Source: Solen grandis
Taxonomy: Eukaryota; Mollusca; Bivalvia; Adapedonta; Solenidae
Direction of reading: 5' to 3'
DNA length: 64,000 nt
NCBI GenBank assembly: GCA_021229015.1
Contig: CM037783.1
Span: forward strand, 9,371,324 to 9,435,323
This document shows positions 10,759 through 22,403 of this stretch, piece by piece (positions within the stretch are counted from its first letter, which is position 1; each line of letters opens with the position of its first letter). Below the pieces are notes generated by a model that saw nothing but the letters and a program-made list of their open reading frames with translations, was not told the DNA's origin and did no database searches. Position numbers and translations under genes: made by a program.

Positions 10759-12352
10759 CTGAAAAATAATACAACATAGATTACAATTTATATTTACCCT
10801 TCACAGGACTTTGAAAACAAAAACTATCATTGAAGATGATGAAGAGTCCCAGATACCCCATTGTCACAGTTACTGTAACCATGTCAGACAGTCTTGAGAC
10901 AGTTAGGTATGAAAATAAAGATATTAAGAGCTCTAGCTGATACACTTATCCGTGTATGGTAGATAAATAACATTCAATAAATATAACAAGTGGCAATAAC
11001 TCAATTAAAATCAAACCAATCATGATGTGCCAAGGATATGCTCAACAAGCAATAGTACATATGTATGCTGTGAAATTAAATCAAAATTGTAGCTAACAAA
11101 TAGAGCAGATAAAATATATGTTGAAGAAATATAATAAGGGGTGGGGGCATTACTTTGAAAATTGAAGCAAGCATGGCATGCCTGCAATATGCGCAAGTAG
11201 GCTTGGTACTTATAATTGTTTTGAAGTTAAATGACTGATGACCAATTTGACCAATGGTAGCTGAAAAAACGTGCAAATATAACAAAGGGCCATAACTCAT
11301 TTAAAATCAAGCCAGTCATCACGTGCCAATGATATACGTAACCACGTAGGCTTGGTACCTAATATTTCTGTGAAGTTTAATAAAATTCTGACTGTGGTGG
11401 CCGAGACAAATACATATTTGATAAATCAACAAAGGATCATAACTCATTTTAAATCAAGCTGATCATGACTTGATAAGAATATTCAACCAGGATTGGTACT
11501 TAAAAATGCTTTGAAGTTAAACTAAATTCTGAAAAAAGGTAGCCGAGAAATAGCACATACAATTTATTTTTAACAAATATAACAAAGGGCCATAAACCAT
11601 TTGAAATGAAGCAAGTCATAACGTGCCAAGGATATGCTCAACTAAGCTTGGTACTCATTATTTCTATAAAGATAAATCAAAATCAGACCCATGGTAGCTG
11701 ATTATAGCAAGGACAAAATATATTCAACAAATACAACAAAGGGTCATAACTCATTTAAAATAAGACAATAGCCCAGACAAATCTTGTCTACAAAAGGAGG
11801 ACTTACCAACAAACCGACCGACGTGACTCCAATATAACCAATATACGAGTATACTTTAAGTATGTTAAGTATGTCTTAACTTGAACATGTTTTTGTTAAG
11901 TTTGGAGAAAAATTCACAGAATAATTCACTCACATAGTTATACATCATTTCTCATCCAAGTGACTTCCAAATTTCTGAATCCCAAGACATGTAAGAGCTG
12001 GATGTTATACACCATCTCAGAGAAATTATTTCTACAGTTTGATTAGGCAAGTTTATGAAACCAATGCTTTTAAAGATTGGAGTAAATTGAACATTTTCAG
12101 TGGAACATCCATTTTTTCACATTCGAAAGGACATCAATGAAGAACCATTCCTGTAAAATTTTATCAAAATCAGCTCAGGGATGTGAGAAGAGATTTCATT
12201 TGAAGCTTAATTTAAAATGAAGAATACAACAGTTAGTCTGAGATAGGATAACTACAATAAAGGCATCACAAAACAGATTGTTATCGCTTCAATGTTTCTT
12301 TAAACATTCCTAAGTGATAAAATATTGGAAACATTACAAGACAAATACTAAC
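10759..12352. repeat. Intron filled with about 150-bp diverged tandem units
   Basis: Intron between the linker and TRADD-like exons. From about 10985 to 11780 five units share 'aacaaagggccataactcat', 'gtgccaaggatatg' and 'ggcttggtact'; starts near 10985, 11281, 11427, 11580 and 11738 give a period of roughly 150 bp. The rest (11800-12350) shows nothing recognisable. Confidence 0.6.
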
Positions 12353-12418
12353 CTGGGATCTTTATGTTTTTCTGATTTTCCGAAATACTCGTCAGATATG
12401 TGAGGATCTGTTTTTGTT
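12353..12418 (-). CDS. 66-nt linker exon of the HEPN/TRADD-like gene
   Basis: A minus-strand micro-exon, 'ttcgcag|AACAAAAACAG' to 'GATCCCAG|GTTAG'. It is phase 1 on both sides and stays open when joined to the HEPN exon (which ends in G) and to the TRADD-like exon (starting AC). It encodes a 22-residue polar helix-like linker ('QKQILTYLTSISENQKNIKI'). The phase agreement on both sides is the evidence that these pieces form one gene despite a 16.4-kb intron. Confidence 0.72.
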
Positions 12419-13390
12419 CTGCGAAAGACAAAGCACATATACGTTTAATTATAAATAAATTGAATTTTTGTCCGGAATATTGTATATAATGAAGAAATAA
12501 AAAAACAAACAATGTGAGAAATATAAGAATACAGATATAATTACAGTGAAACCAATAGTTTTTCCCTAGTCACCAGACCCGATTCATCTTAAAACTACTG
12601 TCCGTTTTAAGACAGTCATGGCTTGTCAAAAACTCGAATTGTAATGTGACCTGCAAGTTTAACTCTGGTGAAGATGTCTAAAAGCTTGGGTATATTTAGG
12701 TAGCAGTGCCAGTCACACAGTCATGATCATGAAGAAAAGCAAAGATATGAATACAAACATCAATTAAATATGAAATTTGGGTATTGCTACAAAACATTTA
12801 TGCAGGTAGTCTCTAAAAGTGATTGATACTCCACTGGACCAACTTGGTTGAAACAGGAAATGATTCTCATAGGATGTTAGGGACTTATTTTACTTGAAAC
12901 TATGCCATCATGCTGAAATATGTTATCTCCACTTTGTTCTATTGTTAGAAACATGTTTGCTTTCTCATACAAACAATACATGTACATATCCTTTTCCTTG
13001 TCTATCTGCAGGGATTTTACTGTCTTTATAGACGATGTATTCAGGTTTGTTGCAAAAAAGATAGCGAGAGATTGGGAAGTGTCTTCATTAACTTCTAAAT
13101 TTTGAGTTTTTAGGCAATTTCAAAAGTAAATTAGTGTGGACTTACATAATTCAATTTAAATGAAGAACAACATGTCTTACCTAACATTAGGAAAAGATTG
13201 TGTGATGTAAGTTTTAAAAATTTTATGTCTCAAGTGCCTATATTGTATTGTGCAAAAAAACAAAATCTTGATATTAAGGATCTTTAGGATTATCCTTTAT
13301 TTTACAACCCAAATATATCATAAATAATAATAGTATTTTTTATTAAAGCCTCTTTTCACGCCGGAGTACACACCATTAGAGACGTTTCAG
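12419..13390. other. Intronic sequence, nothing recognised
   Basis: AT-rich, no open frame with coding character and no clear repeat borders. Confidence 0.4.
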
Positions 13391-13394
13391 TGTT

Positions 13395-13990
13395 GAGGGA
13401 CATTTATATGATTTAAAAGAATTTAATGAAATTTACAAAATAAAAACAGATGTTCTGACTTACCAAGGTGTTTTAAACTCAGTTACATCATACATTAAAA
13501 CTATTGAAGAATATTTTGAAAGAAAAATGTAAACCTTTATTACCTCCATTTGTTTGTTAATATTCTAAAACACGTTAAAGGTTCACAACCAATGTGTGAT
13601 ATAATTAAAAAAACAAATTCTGTGCCAAAATGTATCAAAACATGGCACAAAAAATTGGGAGTAAATATACCAAATACTGAGTGGAAAACTATTTTCTCAT
13701 TGCCTTTTACACTTACAAACGACACTTATATACAATGGTTCCAATACAGAATAATTCACATGACCTGTTACATAAAATAAACTATAAAGATAATCCTGGA
13801 TGTACTTTCTGTAAAGATGATTCTGAAATAGTTGAACATTTGTTTTGGCACTGCTATGTAATTCAAAATCTTATTCGGCAATTGTTTTTTGATCAAGACA
13901 GTATTTTAGATATATAGTCTGCTGATACTTTTATATTAGGATTTAAAGACAAATCAGACTATGCGAAAACTTTTTCTTCTTCACAGGACA
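13395..13990 (+). pseudogene. Non-LTR retrotransposon (LINE) 3' fragment
   Basis: Plus-strand remains of the C-terminal part of a LINE reverse-transcriptase protein, split over three frames. A segment at 13400-13530 resembles the thumb/connection region ('LKEFNEIYKIKTDVLTYQGV'). At 13655-13780 'EWKTIFSLPFTLTNDTYIQW' and 'FQYRI' match the conserved block before the zinc knuckle. At 13780-13915 'CTFCKDDSEIVEHLFWHC' is the terminal C-x2-C-x(n)-H-x(4)-C knuckle. Frameshifts near 13530 and 13770 and a stop at 13915-13917 show it is dead. No 5' part (endonuclease, YADD) is present, consistent with a 5'-truncated insertion. The clade is not determined. Confidence 0.8.
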
Positions 13991-14100
13991 TTGTGACAGG
14001 TAAACACAAATTTTTAGCTGTCGCAACAAATGTTTACCTGTCGCAGCAATTTTTACTTGTTGCGACATATTTTTACCTGTTACAATGTTTTAAACAGTAT
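13990..14100 (+). repeat. Short tandem 'tttttacctgtcgcaac' units
   Basis: About four degenerate units of 25-30 bp: 'tttttagctgtcgcaacaaa', 'tgtttacctgtcgcagcaat', 'tttttacttgttgcgacata', 'tttttacctgttacaatg'. Confidence 0.55.
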
Positions 14101-14498
14101 TTAGTAAGAACTGTTGATATCTTGATTTCAGTCTCTTTATTGCAAGTATTTTACATTTATTTATCACTTTATATAATGGATATTCAAACATTTTGGCTAT
14201 TTTTAGATTTTCTTTGTTTTACATATACACTGTCCTAATCAGATTTTCAAAACTCACAAACATGTAAAATTGTGAGACCTGCAAAATAAGTAGGATGGTG
14301 TTCTCTCATATCGCGGTACTAACGACATAAACGGGAATGAAATATCAGTGAAGTCTTATCTGAAATTTATTTCTGTATGTCACTGTTATTCCACCTTTGT
14401 ACCATAATGTGAAAGCAATTTATTTTTTAAGCCTTTCTAATAACATTTTATAACATGTTTTTGTTCGCCATGTTTGACCTACATAAAAAATCCCATGA

Positions 14499-14867
14499 TT
14501 CTCTGGTATTGCGGTATTTCTTGAAAAAAAGACCACTGGCTCCACCTACAGATGTCGCCACATGATCAAAACAATCATCATTCATAACAGAATAAAGCAG
14601 ACGAAGATCTTGCATTTGTCTAGTCTTTCAATTCATTATTATGCTATAAAACGGTTTTTAGTGGACATGGGGTGATACGCATAAGCGTAATGGTTGGAGG
14701 TCGGAATACTGCAAAAGATTTACATTTTTTTTTTACCATTTACGGAGACATACTACTTTTTGTTTATTGCAATTAAAATCGTAGCTTCCTGTTTACAAAA
14801 TGGTGTTACTAGGTGGCGATCGGCAAAGTCTTTCCTAACAAAATGACAATACCACGATACCAGAGAA
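14499..14867. mobile_element. Possible MITE with 20-bp inverted ends
   Basis: The left end TTCTCTGGTATTGCGGTATT is matched, inverted, by TTCTCTGGTATCGTGGTATT at 14848-14867. The same motif recurs near 14301 ('ttctctcatatcgcggta') and, inverted, at 14869 ('cgcgatactgcc'). No clear target duplication, so element status is tentative. Confidence 0.4.
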
Positions 14868-14881
14868 CCCGCGATACTGCC

Positions 14882-14903
14882 GGAACCCCCCCCCCCCCCC
14901 CCT
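14882..14903 (+). repeat. Poly-C tract
   Basis: An uninterrupted run of about 17 C. Other homopolymer C/G tracts are at 16029-16040 (G), 31777-31789 (C) and 47767-47782 (C). Confidence 0.9.
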
Positions 14904-16200
14904 ACATATAGAGGAATAAACCCTATCCCATTACAACAATGAATTATTTTTGCACAGATAAAATCATAAGAACTAAAGTTCTGTAAGTTGTGTGACCGTA
15001 ATGAGAAAATCAGCCGAAAAACTATCCGTAAAAGCGTCTGTTATTGTCAGGAGCTCTCTTTTTTGGTTCGGTGCTAGAACTAGGAGGAAATTTTCGACCC
15101 GGCATAGCAACATCTGAATATCTAACTTCATTGACAACAGAATCTAGATTTAATTATTTACGATACTGAATATTGAAATGATACAAATTGAACCTGATAA
15201 TAAATTAAAACAAATATGACCTTGTTAACTGATAATGGAAAGCGAATAAAAAGAAAAATACAATCTTTCTTGAATGCATCGTCTGCCATGCTGTGTTGTT
15301 GATTGTTGACCGATAAAGACAGAGTTTTCCGTATGGTTTCCATTACGAAAGATATAAGATATTATATTATTAAATTGCGGGGAACCAATTCGAAATCGTA
15401 ACTGCTTGGCCATCTCAGACATCCGATAATCATTACATACTCGCTAAAAATAGAAAAGAAAACCGTTTTTCGATGAAAGTGAAAGTAACTTCGCCAGTTG
15501 AGGGTAAAACTAACTACAGACCATAATAGTGGAGAAAATAGCTTCTTTAAAAAAAAAGACAATCTTATCTTCGCATGCGGTGCAAATGGGCCATATATAA
15601 ACAAGGGAAGTAACCTAAACAAACTCGTAACTATATATGGTAGTATTATCGACTATGTGCACGGCACTCTAAACAGGCACACACATGAAGGGGTTTAAAA
15701 TGAAATGGTGCTGTATGGATATTTTCATCGGACATTGTGTCCGACAATAACAGACGCTTTCGTCGGTCAAAATGGAAATATACCGGACATGTCCGACTGA
15801 CCGACGGACATTCGCATTGACTGACAAATAACATGATGCCATTAATTTGTAGTTTATATTCATAAAACTTTAAATATAAATGCAAGACAAAGGGAAATTT
15901 ACCAACATTTGTTGAGGTAAGACATTTTCTTAATTAAACTGTAATGGAAGCAATAAATATTTTAGGCAAAAATGATATATTTGTAAAACAATGGAATAAT
16001 CTGTCTGGAGTTATGGACTATTTTTTTTTGGGGGGGGGGGGAATAGGGAGAAAGGGTTAAGAGGGTCAGAGTTTTGATTATAAACCTATCTATATACGTA
16101 TATAAATGTGTTTATATATACGTATATAAATGTGCTTATATATGTATGTCTACATATGTATATATAATTATGCATATATTATATGCTGTATCAAAACAAA
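14904..16200. other. Intronic sequence with palindromic motifs, no gene
   Basis: Contains 'cggacatgtccg'-type palindromes at 15735-15815 and alternating 'tatatacgtatata' DNA at 16090-16180. Minus-strand open frames near 15225-15420 start in good Kozak context ('agcATGGCAGACGATGC' at about 15294) but have no family match. Confidence 0.4.
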
Positions 16201-16202
16201 TA

Positions 16203-16815
16203 TAACTAGATTTCATTCGTTGATACGAATGATAGGACTTTCTGCAACATTTTGAAATGTAAAGATTAATACCGTTAGAAAGAATATATATTATATTTCC
16301 TACCTTTTACTTTTTTTTTTTTCGTATGGACTTCTCATGCATGAACTTTGTGAAGTAAGCCATATGTCGAAAATAAATAAATCTTTATTTTAATATCGCT
16401 TTCTTATAACTTGACCAATTTTAATTGTTGTTGTTGTTGTATTGGGGTTTACCGTCGCCGTGATAGTATTTCAATCATATAGAGACGTCCAGCTAATTAC
16501 ATTTGGAGGAAGACCCCGAGTACACAGAGATACGCGGATATAACCACCGACCTACCGCAAGCCAGCTGGAAGGCTTCCTCACATGAAAAATCCGAAGTCC
16601 CTACCGGAATTCGAACCCACAGCAGTGAGGGGCTGAGAGATTCCAAGTTTAGTATTCTAGGTACCAAAATAAATGTCCTGAAAATCCCTACAATTCAATT
16701 GTAGCATATTTGGGTCTAGTTTTATAGGTTTTCAAAATATAAGCAATTAAACTTAAACCTATTAATTCTGCATATCAAAATTGTACATACGATGGAGACG
16801 ACTGTATTCGTTATA
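16203..16815 (+). repeat. Paralogous block P, copy 1 (SINE-filled)
   Basis: Matches 21077-21520 in the same orientation: 'agatttcattcgttgatacg', then 'ataggactttctgc', 'tcgtatggacttctcatgca', 'ttctaggtaccaaaataaat' and 'gagacgactgtatt' in order. This copy holds a SINE (16425-16642) that the other lacks. The other copy has about 105 bp near 21390-21500 that is missing here. Confidence 0.8.
16425..16642 (-). mobile_element. tRNA-derived SINE, family B, copy 1
   Basis: Minus orientation. The plus strand starts with a (ttg)n tail, then 'attggggtttaccgtcgccg', and ends in the tRNA-like part with an inverted B box ('ggaattcgaaccc' at 16609-16621). It is flanked by the imperfect duplication 'ccaattttaa' / 'ccaagtttag' (16415-16424, 16643-16652). 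The paralogous block at 21077 has the unfilled site, which confirms the borders. Confidence 0.85.
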
Positions 16816-16818
16816 GTT

Positions 16819-16891
16819 AGAGAGAATTTAACAGTTAAGAAGCCAGAACGAGCGTAGCGAGTGACGGCTTCTTAACTGTTAAATTCTCTCT
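16819..16891. repeat. Perfect 26-bp hairpin
   Basis: Arms at 16819-16844 and 16866-16891 pair perfectly over 26 bp ('agagagaatttaacagttaa...' and complement). The loop is 'agaacgagcgtagcgagtga' plus c. It abuts the left end of the inverted-repeat element at 16891. Confidence 0.9.
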
Positions 16892-18314
16892 TAGTGTTTG
16901 AAATTATATTTTGTCCAATGAAATCATTCCATTTTTTCAAAATTTTGTCTCCATTTAATTCATTTGATCGGCATCAACTTGTCACTAAACACTATTCCGC
17001 TAAATCAACTGATCAATTTAAAACCAGCTTCAAGCACCTTCACTGCGCATGTGCGTCAAGATGTGTCGAGAAGCGGAGCTTTATGTGTTCACCAAAATAG
17101 ACTACAATTACCTGCCCTTGGTTACCGGATGTGCCTACACAGAAAAAAAGTGACCCTATTTAATGCTGAATTAAGGTGAGACTTTGACTGAAAGACATGC
17201 AATAAAGGATTGAATTCTATAGAACAGTTAAAATAGTCATAAAATGCCCAATTTGGAGGCCTTATTGCACAACAATCTTAATAGTTTAGCATTACTGAGG
17301 GGGGAATTTTTGAGAAAATTGGCGTGAAATGGCCGACCGGTGCACTAAATTCATACGCATCTTATTTGGCATTAAATAGGTCAAAAAGTAGTCGGGTGAC
17401 TCCATGTTTAAAATGTACAGAATTATTTCTCTTGAATAGATCTATCTAATGAGGGTAAGTTTGGATGCCAATGTCCCTTACAGAAATTGTCATTTGTATA
17501 TATGCTTATATAGAACATATAGTAAATTTAAATTGTGGTCTTATTCCACGCATGTGTAAAGTGTTACAGGGATTTTTGATGTGAACGCATGAACATCGAC
17601 AAAAAATAATACACAGCAACCATAGAGAACAAACATTTACTCACAAGGATTCTGATTAATCCAAAATAACAAAAGCACTCTACCTTTCCGCTTAGTTTAG
17701 TTTAAACATGTATTATTGCCTAAGTAATGATGATACAACATTGAAGATTTTAAAAAATAAGTAAGAGGGTTTGACCACAAGTTCTAACAACATTAGTATC
17801 GGTCATCGCTTTAAAGACACTTGTGTAATTTCAATGTCTACACATGTTAACACAGAATGGGCAATATATAACTAATTACTAAACAAAGCGATTAAGTAAA
17901 TATCCGATTAAATAAATTCAAATTAAAAAATGTATATAAATAATGAGAAGAGAAGAAGAAAAAAAACACTTACAAACAAGGGTTACTTAAATAAAAAAAA
18001 AATAATGTCCAAAACATAACATATATAGGTGCAGATATATGAACTTTTCTAAACAATATCTTTTATTCAAATTTCAATCACCACTTTTTTGCCGAAGAGA
18101 TCAAAGTCGGCTTCCGGTTCAATGCTCATTTGGAGCGTAGATCTACACAGATATACACAGCTAGAGCGACGCATTGACCTTTGACATAACATGTTACATG
18201 TCACGTGATGTAAATCACGCCGGGAACAGGTTGATAGGGCGGAGTCTAAAAAATCAATACTATATTTGGAATGTGCGACTGCGTTAAATTTCAAAACATA
18301 ATTTCAAACACTAA
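16891..18314. mobile_element. Putative element with 23-bp inverted ends
   Basis: TTAGTGTTTGAAATTATATT at 16891 and the inverted TTAGTGTTTGAAATTATGTT at 18295-18314 match over 23 bp with one mismatch. The interior of about 1.38 kb has no transposase frame. It holds CpG-bearing blocks at both ends ('cactgcgcatgtgcgtc' at 17041 and 'atcacgtgacatgt' near 18190), which may be regulatory. No target duplication is obvious, and each end abuts a hairpin. Confidence 0.5.
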
Positions 18315-18318
18315 GTAG

Positions 18319-18420
18319 GTTAGTGTTATTTAGTAAGCATTAAGTCCATTAAATCGATCGCGCTGCTTTGCCGCGCCACACCGATTTAATGGACTTAATG
18401 CTTACTAAAAAAACACTAAC
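18319..18420. repeat. Hairpin with 37-39-bp arms
   Basis: Arms at 18319-18355 and 18382-18420 ('gttagtgttatttagtaagc...' and complement, with a small bulge) enclose a GC-rich loop containing 'atcgcgctgctttgccgcgc'. It stands 4 bp from the right end of the 16891-18314 element. Confidence 0.88.
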
Positions 18421-18892
18421 ATATACTTAATTAACACTGACTAACTTAGAGTTTGCCCCGCCCTATTACTACGTTATGCTGCTATATTAGAAGATGGTGC
18501 CATATAAGTGCTACGTCAGCGTGTTGTTAAAGTATTCACACACGTGCACGTGCTTTCCAAATATGGATGTAACACATAAATTTCGCGCATTTTTTGACCG
18601 TCGGCTCATTTCTTTTTCAGATTTCAATCAATTTATGTGATGGCTGTTTTTTTTAATTTATTTATCTTGTTTGAATTAGTTGAGAAATCAGAAAATATCA
18701 ACTAATTGACATTAAGGAAAGAACGAAATATGTAAAAAAATAATCGTTTAAAAAAGTCGGTGTCAGCGGAAGATATCAAGGCTAGGAATACCCCGGAAAT
18801 ATCAAATCAAACGAGATAACACATGATCTGTAAGTTGTTTAAAAACGTTATATCAATTATTCAATTCTTGTATTTACCAAATTCGTAAACAT
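18421..18892. other. Non-coding, nothing recognised
   Basis: AT-rich with a CpG-containing stretch at 18445-18600 ('gccccgccctattactacgt', 'cacgtgcacgtgc'). No open frame of note. Confidence 0.35.
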
Positions 18893-19125
18893 AGGTACTG
18901 GTATAGCTCCCTTGGTTGGCGCTCAGCTTAATAAGGGTAGTTCCAGGACTGATGGCCCGGTGTCCGGATAATGTGACTGGGTGTGGTATCACGCCAACTG
19001 TCTACGACGTGATACTGTGCAGTGTAACAACACTACATTTGTCACAAGTAGACATTGTCTCCAAAAGACTTAAATACTGTCGGTGGGACGTTAAACCTAA
19101 TAAACTATACTTGTATTTTAGTATT
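18893..19125 (+). mobile_element. SINE family A, copy 1 (tRNA head missing)
   Basis: Begins in the body ('ctggtatagctccc') and runs to the family tail 'acttaaatactgtcggtggg' followed by 'acgttaaacc'. It matches the complement of 19315-19615 without its tRNA head, so it is 5'-truncated. Confidence 0.8.
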
Positions 19126-19314
19126 TAAGTTAGCATCTTTTTCTTTCCTTAGGAGTCCCTTTGCAAAAAATACTTCCGAAACTCCTCATTCTTATGTAAA
19201 TGTTTATCTATAAACATGATTATTTAAGCAACTTTAATAAATGTTTACAAAAGACGTCAACATGCGCCTGTGTGCACACCTCGTGTGTAGGGATCGGTGT
19301 AGTAAATGATATCA

Positions 19315-19615
19315 GTTTGTTTGTTGGGTTTAACGTCCCACCGACAGTAATTCAGCCAGTCACGATGTCTACTTCATGCGGGTATAGGACTACCACACTG
19401 CAGTATCACGCCGTAGACATGTGGCATGATACCACACCCAGTCACATCATCCTGATACCGCTCTAACCAGTCCTGCAAATACCCTTATATGCTGAGCGCC
19501 AAGCAAGGGAGCTATAACAGTACCATTTTTTACGACTTTGGTATGTCGGGTCGGGGATCGAACCCACGACCTTCCGCTCCCGAGGCGGACGCTCTAACCA
19601 CTCGGCCACCGGAAA
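19315..19615 (-). mobile_element. SINE family A, copy 2 (full length, with tRNA head)
   Basis: Minus orientation. The head at about 19550-19613 reads, inverted, 'ggccgagtggttagagcgtc' and then a B box 'ggttcgatccc' (19555-19565), close to a serine- or leucine-type tRNA. The body contains 'ggcgctcagc' and 'gtgactgggtgtggtatcat'. The tail is 'gacgttaaacccaacaaac'. This is the reference copy for the family in this window. Confidence 0.88.
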
Positions 19616-19619
19616 GGGT

Positions 19620-21060
19620 ACGCTTGTTTAGCTAGTAATATCAATATGATAAAAGGAAAAAGGTTTTTGCAATTTATATGACTAATACATAGCTGTAAAC
19701 TTACATATTTTCCGAAAATGCTTCAATTAACGTGAAAGCGAAAGTAGGATATTTCTCGAAAATTCTTACACTTTGGTTTATATTCGTATTTTTGATGTAA
19801 CTTCCTTATACTTTAATCAATTTTAAAACTCTAAGTACCATAATAATCGTCTTAGAATTCTCTACAACTCACTTGCTTAAGGTGTGGACTTATTGCTAAT
19901 GAGCTTTGAGATATTAGCCGTAGAACTTTGACAACACGGCAGAATCGCTGAAATTCTACATGTTTAAATTCTTATTTTTGATGTAACTTCCTTATACTTT
20001 GTTCAATTTCAAAACTTAAGGCACCAAAATAATTGTCTGAAAATTCTCTACATTTCACACGCTTTATGTTTAGGAATATTACTAATACTTTTTGAGATAC
20101 AAGCTCTTAAACCACCTAAAAAAATGAAAAATTCACCAAAGCTACATACACGAATTTCGTTTTTTTCCCATTCCTCCATCAATCTTTGGCCAATCATTAA
20201 AGTTCAGGCATCAAAAGAACGGCCAAACATTGCTCTACAAATAATATTCATCATCATATCTTGAAAAATCAAAGGTTTTCGAGGTATAAACTGTTAAACA
20301 CACTGGGGGTTACCAAATTTTCATTTTTCCGCCATAACTCAACCAATAAAACCCCGATCATCAAAAACTAAATATCATCTGAAAGGTCTTTCTAAGCACT
20401 ACAAATTACACGCATAGTGTCTCGATAGAATATTTACCGTTTTTGAGATATTTAAGGCCGAAGAAAAAGCCGATAATTGATATATGACCTTGACCTTTGG
20501 GATTTGCCGGAAACGAAAGTGAATAGAATAGAATCTAATACTGCATCTTCAGACAAAATTTCAAGCAAATCATACAAAAAATGAAGCATACAGGGCTTAA
20601 AAACCGTTAAGTTTTAATACGAAAGTTTTAATAGCATTGTGACGTCATGTGACGTCATTTGGTGTTCATCTTTTCAGAATATAAAGAAGAACTAAAGATT
20701 AATATTCAGTCTAAATATCAGCTTTCTTGCTCTTCTGGAAGCGATTTTATACGCATTTGAAATTTGACGTCATTAGTTCGAATCTTGGATTCGCCATGAA
20801 ACTTTTGCCTTTTCGAATTTGGAAAAAAGGACACCGGGATGCACAACTAGAGCCTAACATACACATTCTGTGAAATTTTGATGAAAATCGATTCACAAAC
20901 AATGGCTGTAGACCGCGTACAAACGTTTGTAGCATATTTCAAATGTGACGTCATAGGCATATGAAAATCATATAAATCAAAATTTCCTCACGTGACTAAA
21001 AAGTCATAAAAATTTCATCGTCCTAGGAGTATTGCAACATAGAAAAATAAGCGTTTAGTT
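19620..21060 (+). repeat. Paralogous block Q, copy 1
   Basis: About 1.4 kb matched in direct orientation by 22830-24290, from 'ttagctagtaatatcaatat' to 'aggaagaaaaaaagaata'. Inside, two diverged units of roughly 185 bp ('gatgtaacttccttatactt' near 19793 and 19979) suggest internal duplication. No long open frame survives. The SINE just upstream (19315) is part of the duplicated unit. Confidence 0.8.
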
Positions 21061-21076
21061 AGGAAGAAAAAAAGAA

Positions 21077-21520
21077 TAACTAGATTTCATTCGTTGATAC
21101 GAATGATAGGACTTTCTGCTAACATTGAAAAATATAAAGATTAATACCGTTAGAAAGAATATATATTAAATTCCCAACCTTTTATTTTTTTTTCGTATGG
21201 ACTTCTCATGCATGAAATTTGTGATATCGCTTTCCTATAACTTGACCATGTTTAGTAGTCTAGGTACCAAAATAAATGGCCTGAAAATCCCGACAATTCC
21301 ATTGTAGCATATTTGAATCTAGTTTTATAGGTATTCAAAAAATAAGCAATTAAGCTTAAATCTATTAATTCTGCATATCAAAATTCTTTTTTTATTTTCG
21401 TGTACAGTCGCGGGAATAAAAAAGTAAATGCTACCATGCAATAGAATCGTCGACGCGTGTAGCCTCGTTAGTTAAATTCCAATAACGCTTGTTCATACTA
21501 TCGAGACGACTGTATTACAC
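21077..21520 (+). repeat. Paralogous block P, copy 2 (SINE-empty)
   Basis: Counterpart of 16203-16815 without the SINE: 'ataacttgaccatgtttagt' is continuous here. It has an extra CpG-bearing segment at about 21390-21500. Confidence 0.8.
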
Positions 21521-21925
21521 AAAGTTACTCCATTTTGCGCCTTTAGGTAACGGACAAATTAGCTTGCAGCGTCTTGAACGGATGACATGTGTTGATAATT
21601 TTGTTTCAAACGTTTACACTTATACACGCTCATGGTATCTCAAGCTGGCAATTAAATTACATTGTACTATAACATGTATTTTCACATAGGTTATCATTTA
21701 TCATAAATTTGGAATATAGCTTGTACAACATTTATCGATTGATGCAACAATAAAGTCGGGAAATTGCAATGTTTCAACAACGGTCTAAATGACATATGTC
21801 AAAACGCTCAAAGGATTATGGGTAACGCAATGTTGCAACTGATATGTATATGTAACGTAAATAAAATGATTTGACAAAACATTAAATCATTGTCAACACT
21901 TGTTTAGTTTTTTGTTTTTTTTTAG
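21521..21925. other. Non-coding, nothing recognised
   Basis: No coding or repeat border seen; a G tract lies at 21926-21936. Confidence 0.35.
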
Positions 21926-21937
21926 TGGGGGGGGGGG

Positions 21938-22065
21938 TGGTTAACGTCCAACCGACAGTATTTCAGTCATTTGGAGACGATGTCTACTTAATGCTGTTAT
22001 AGTGCTGCCATAGTGCAGTATCACGCACAGGCTACCGGCGTGGGACCCCCCAATGATACAAAGTA
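21938..22065 (-). mobile_element. SINE family A, copy 3, tail part
   Basis: Inverted family-A tail and body ('ggttaacgtccaaccgacag' through 'gcagtatcacgc'). The matching tRNA head lies at 22776-22828. The two parts are separated by about 700 bp that includes a fold-back element. Confidence 0.75.
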
Positions 22066-22403
22066 ACAATTCAAAACACATTTTATAACAAAATTTCACA
22101 ATTCAAGAAAATAAATTGATATCATAAAATAAGAAAAGGTATGTAACTCTCCGTTCAAAATCTATAGGAAAACTGACATGGTCGTATTCTGAGCTTCGTA
22201 TCTGACACATTTTCAGCCGATTTCAAATATGCTGGGCATGTTCAACGCAGAAACAATAGGCCTTTTTGTTGCCGAGTCGATTTTCTATCTAAGATAAATT
22301 ACAAAGACAATACAAGTCACGAAACTCAATGGAAACTGTACTCGGACACGATGTGACCGAAGCAATGCATATCACAGTCAATATTTTTTTCAACGACAAC
22401 TTC

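Noticed and set aside
15225..15422. First exon of a gene on the minus strand
   Set aside because: Good Kozak context at two ATGs but no clear donor and no downstream exon in phase.
18067..18294. 75-codon minus-strand gene with CpG-rich 5' end
   Set aside because: Lies inside the putative element at 16891-18314 and starts within its terminal repeat; no recognisable domain.
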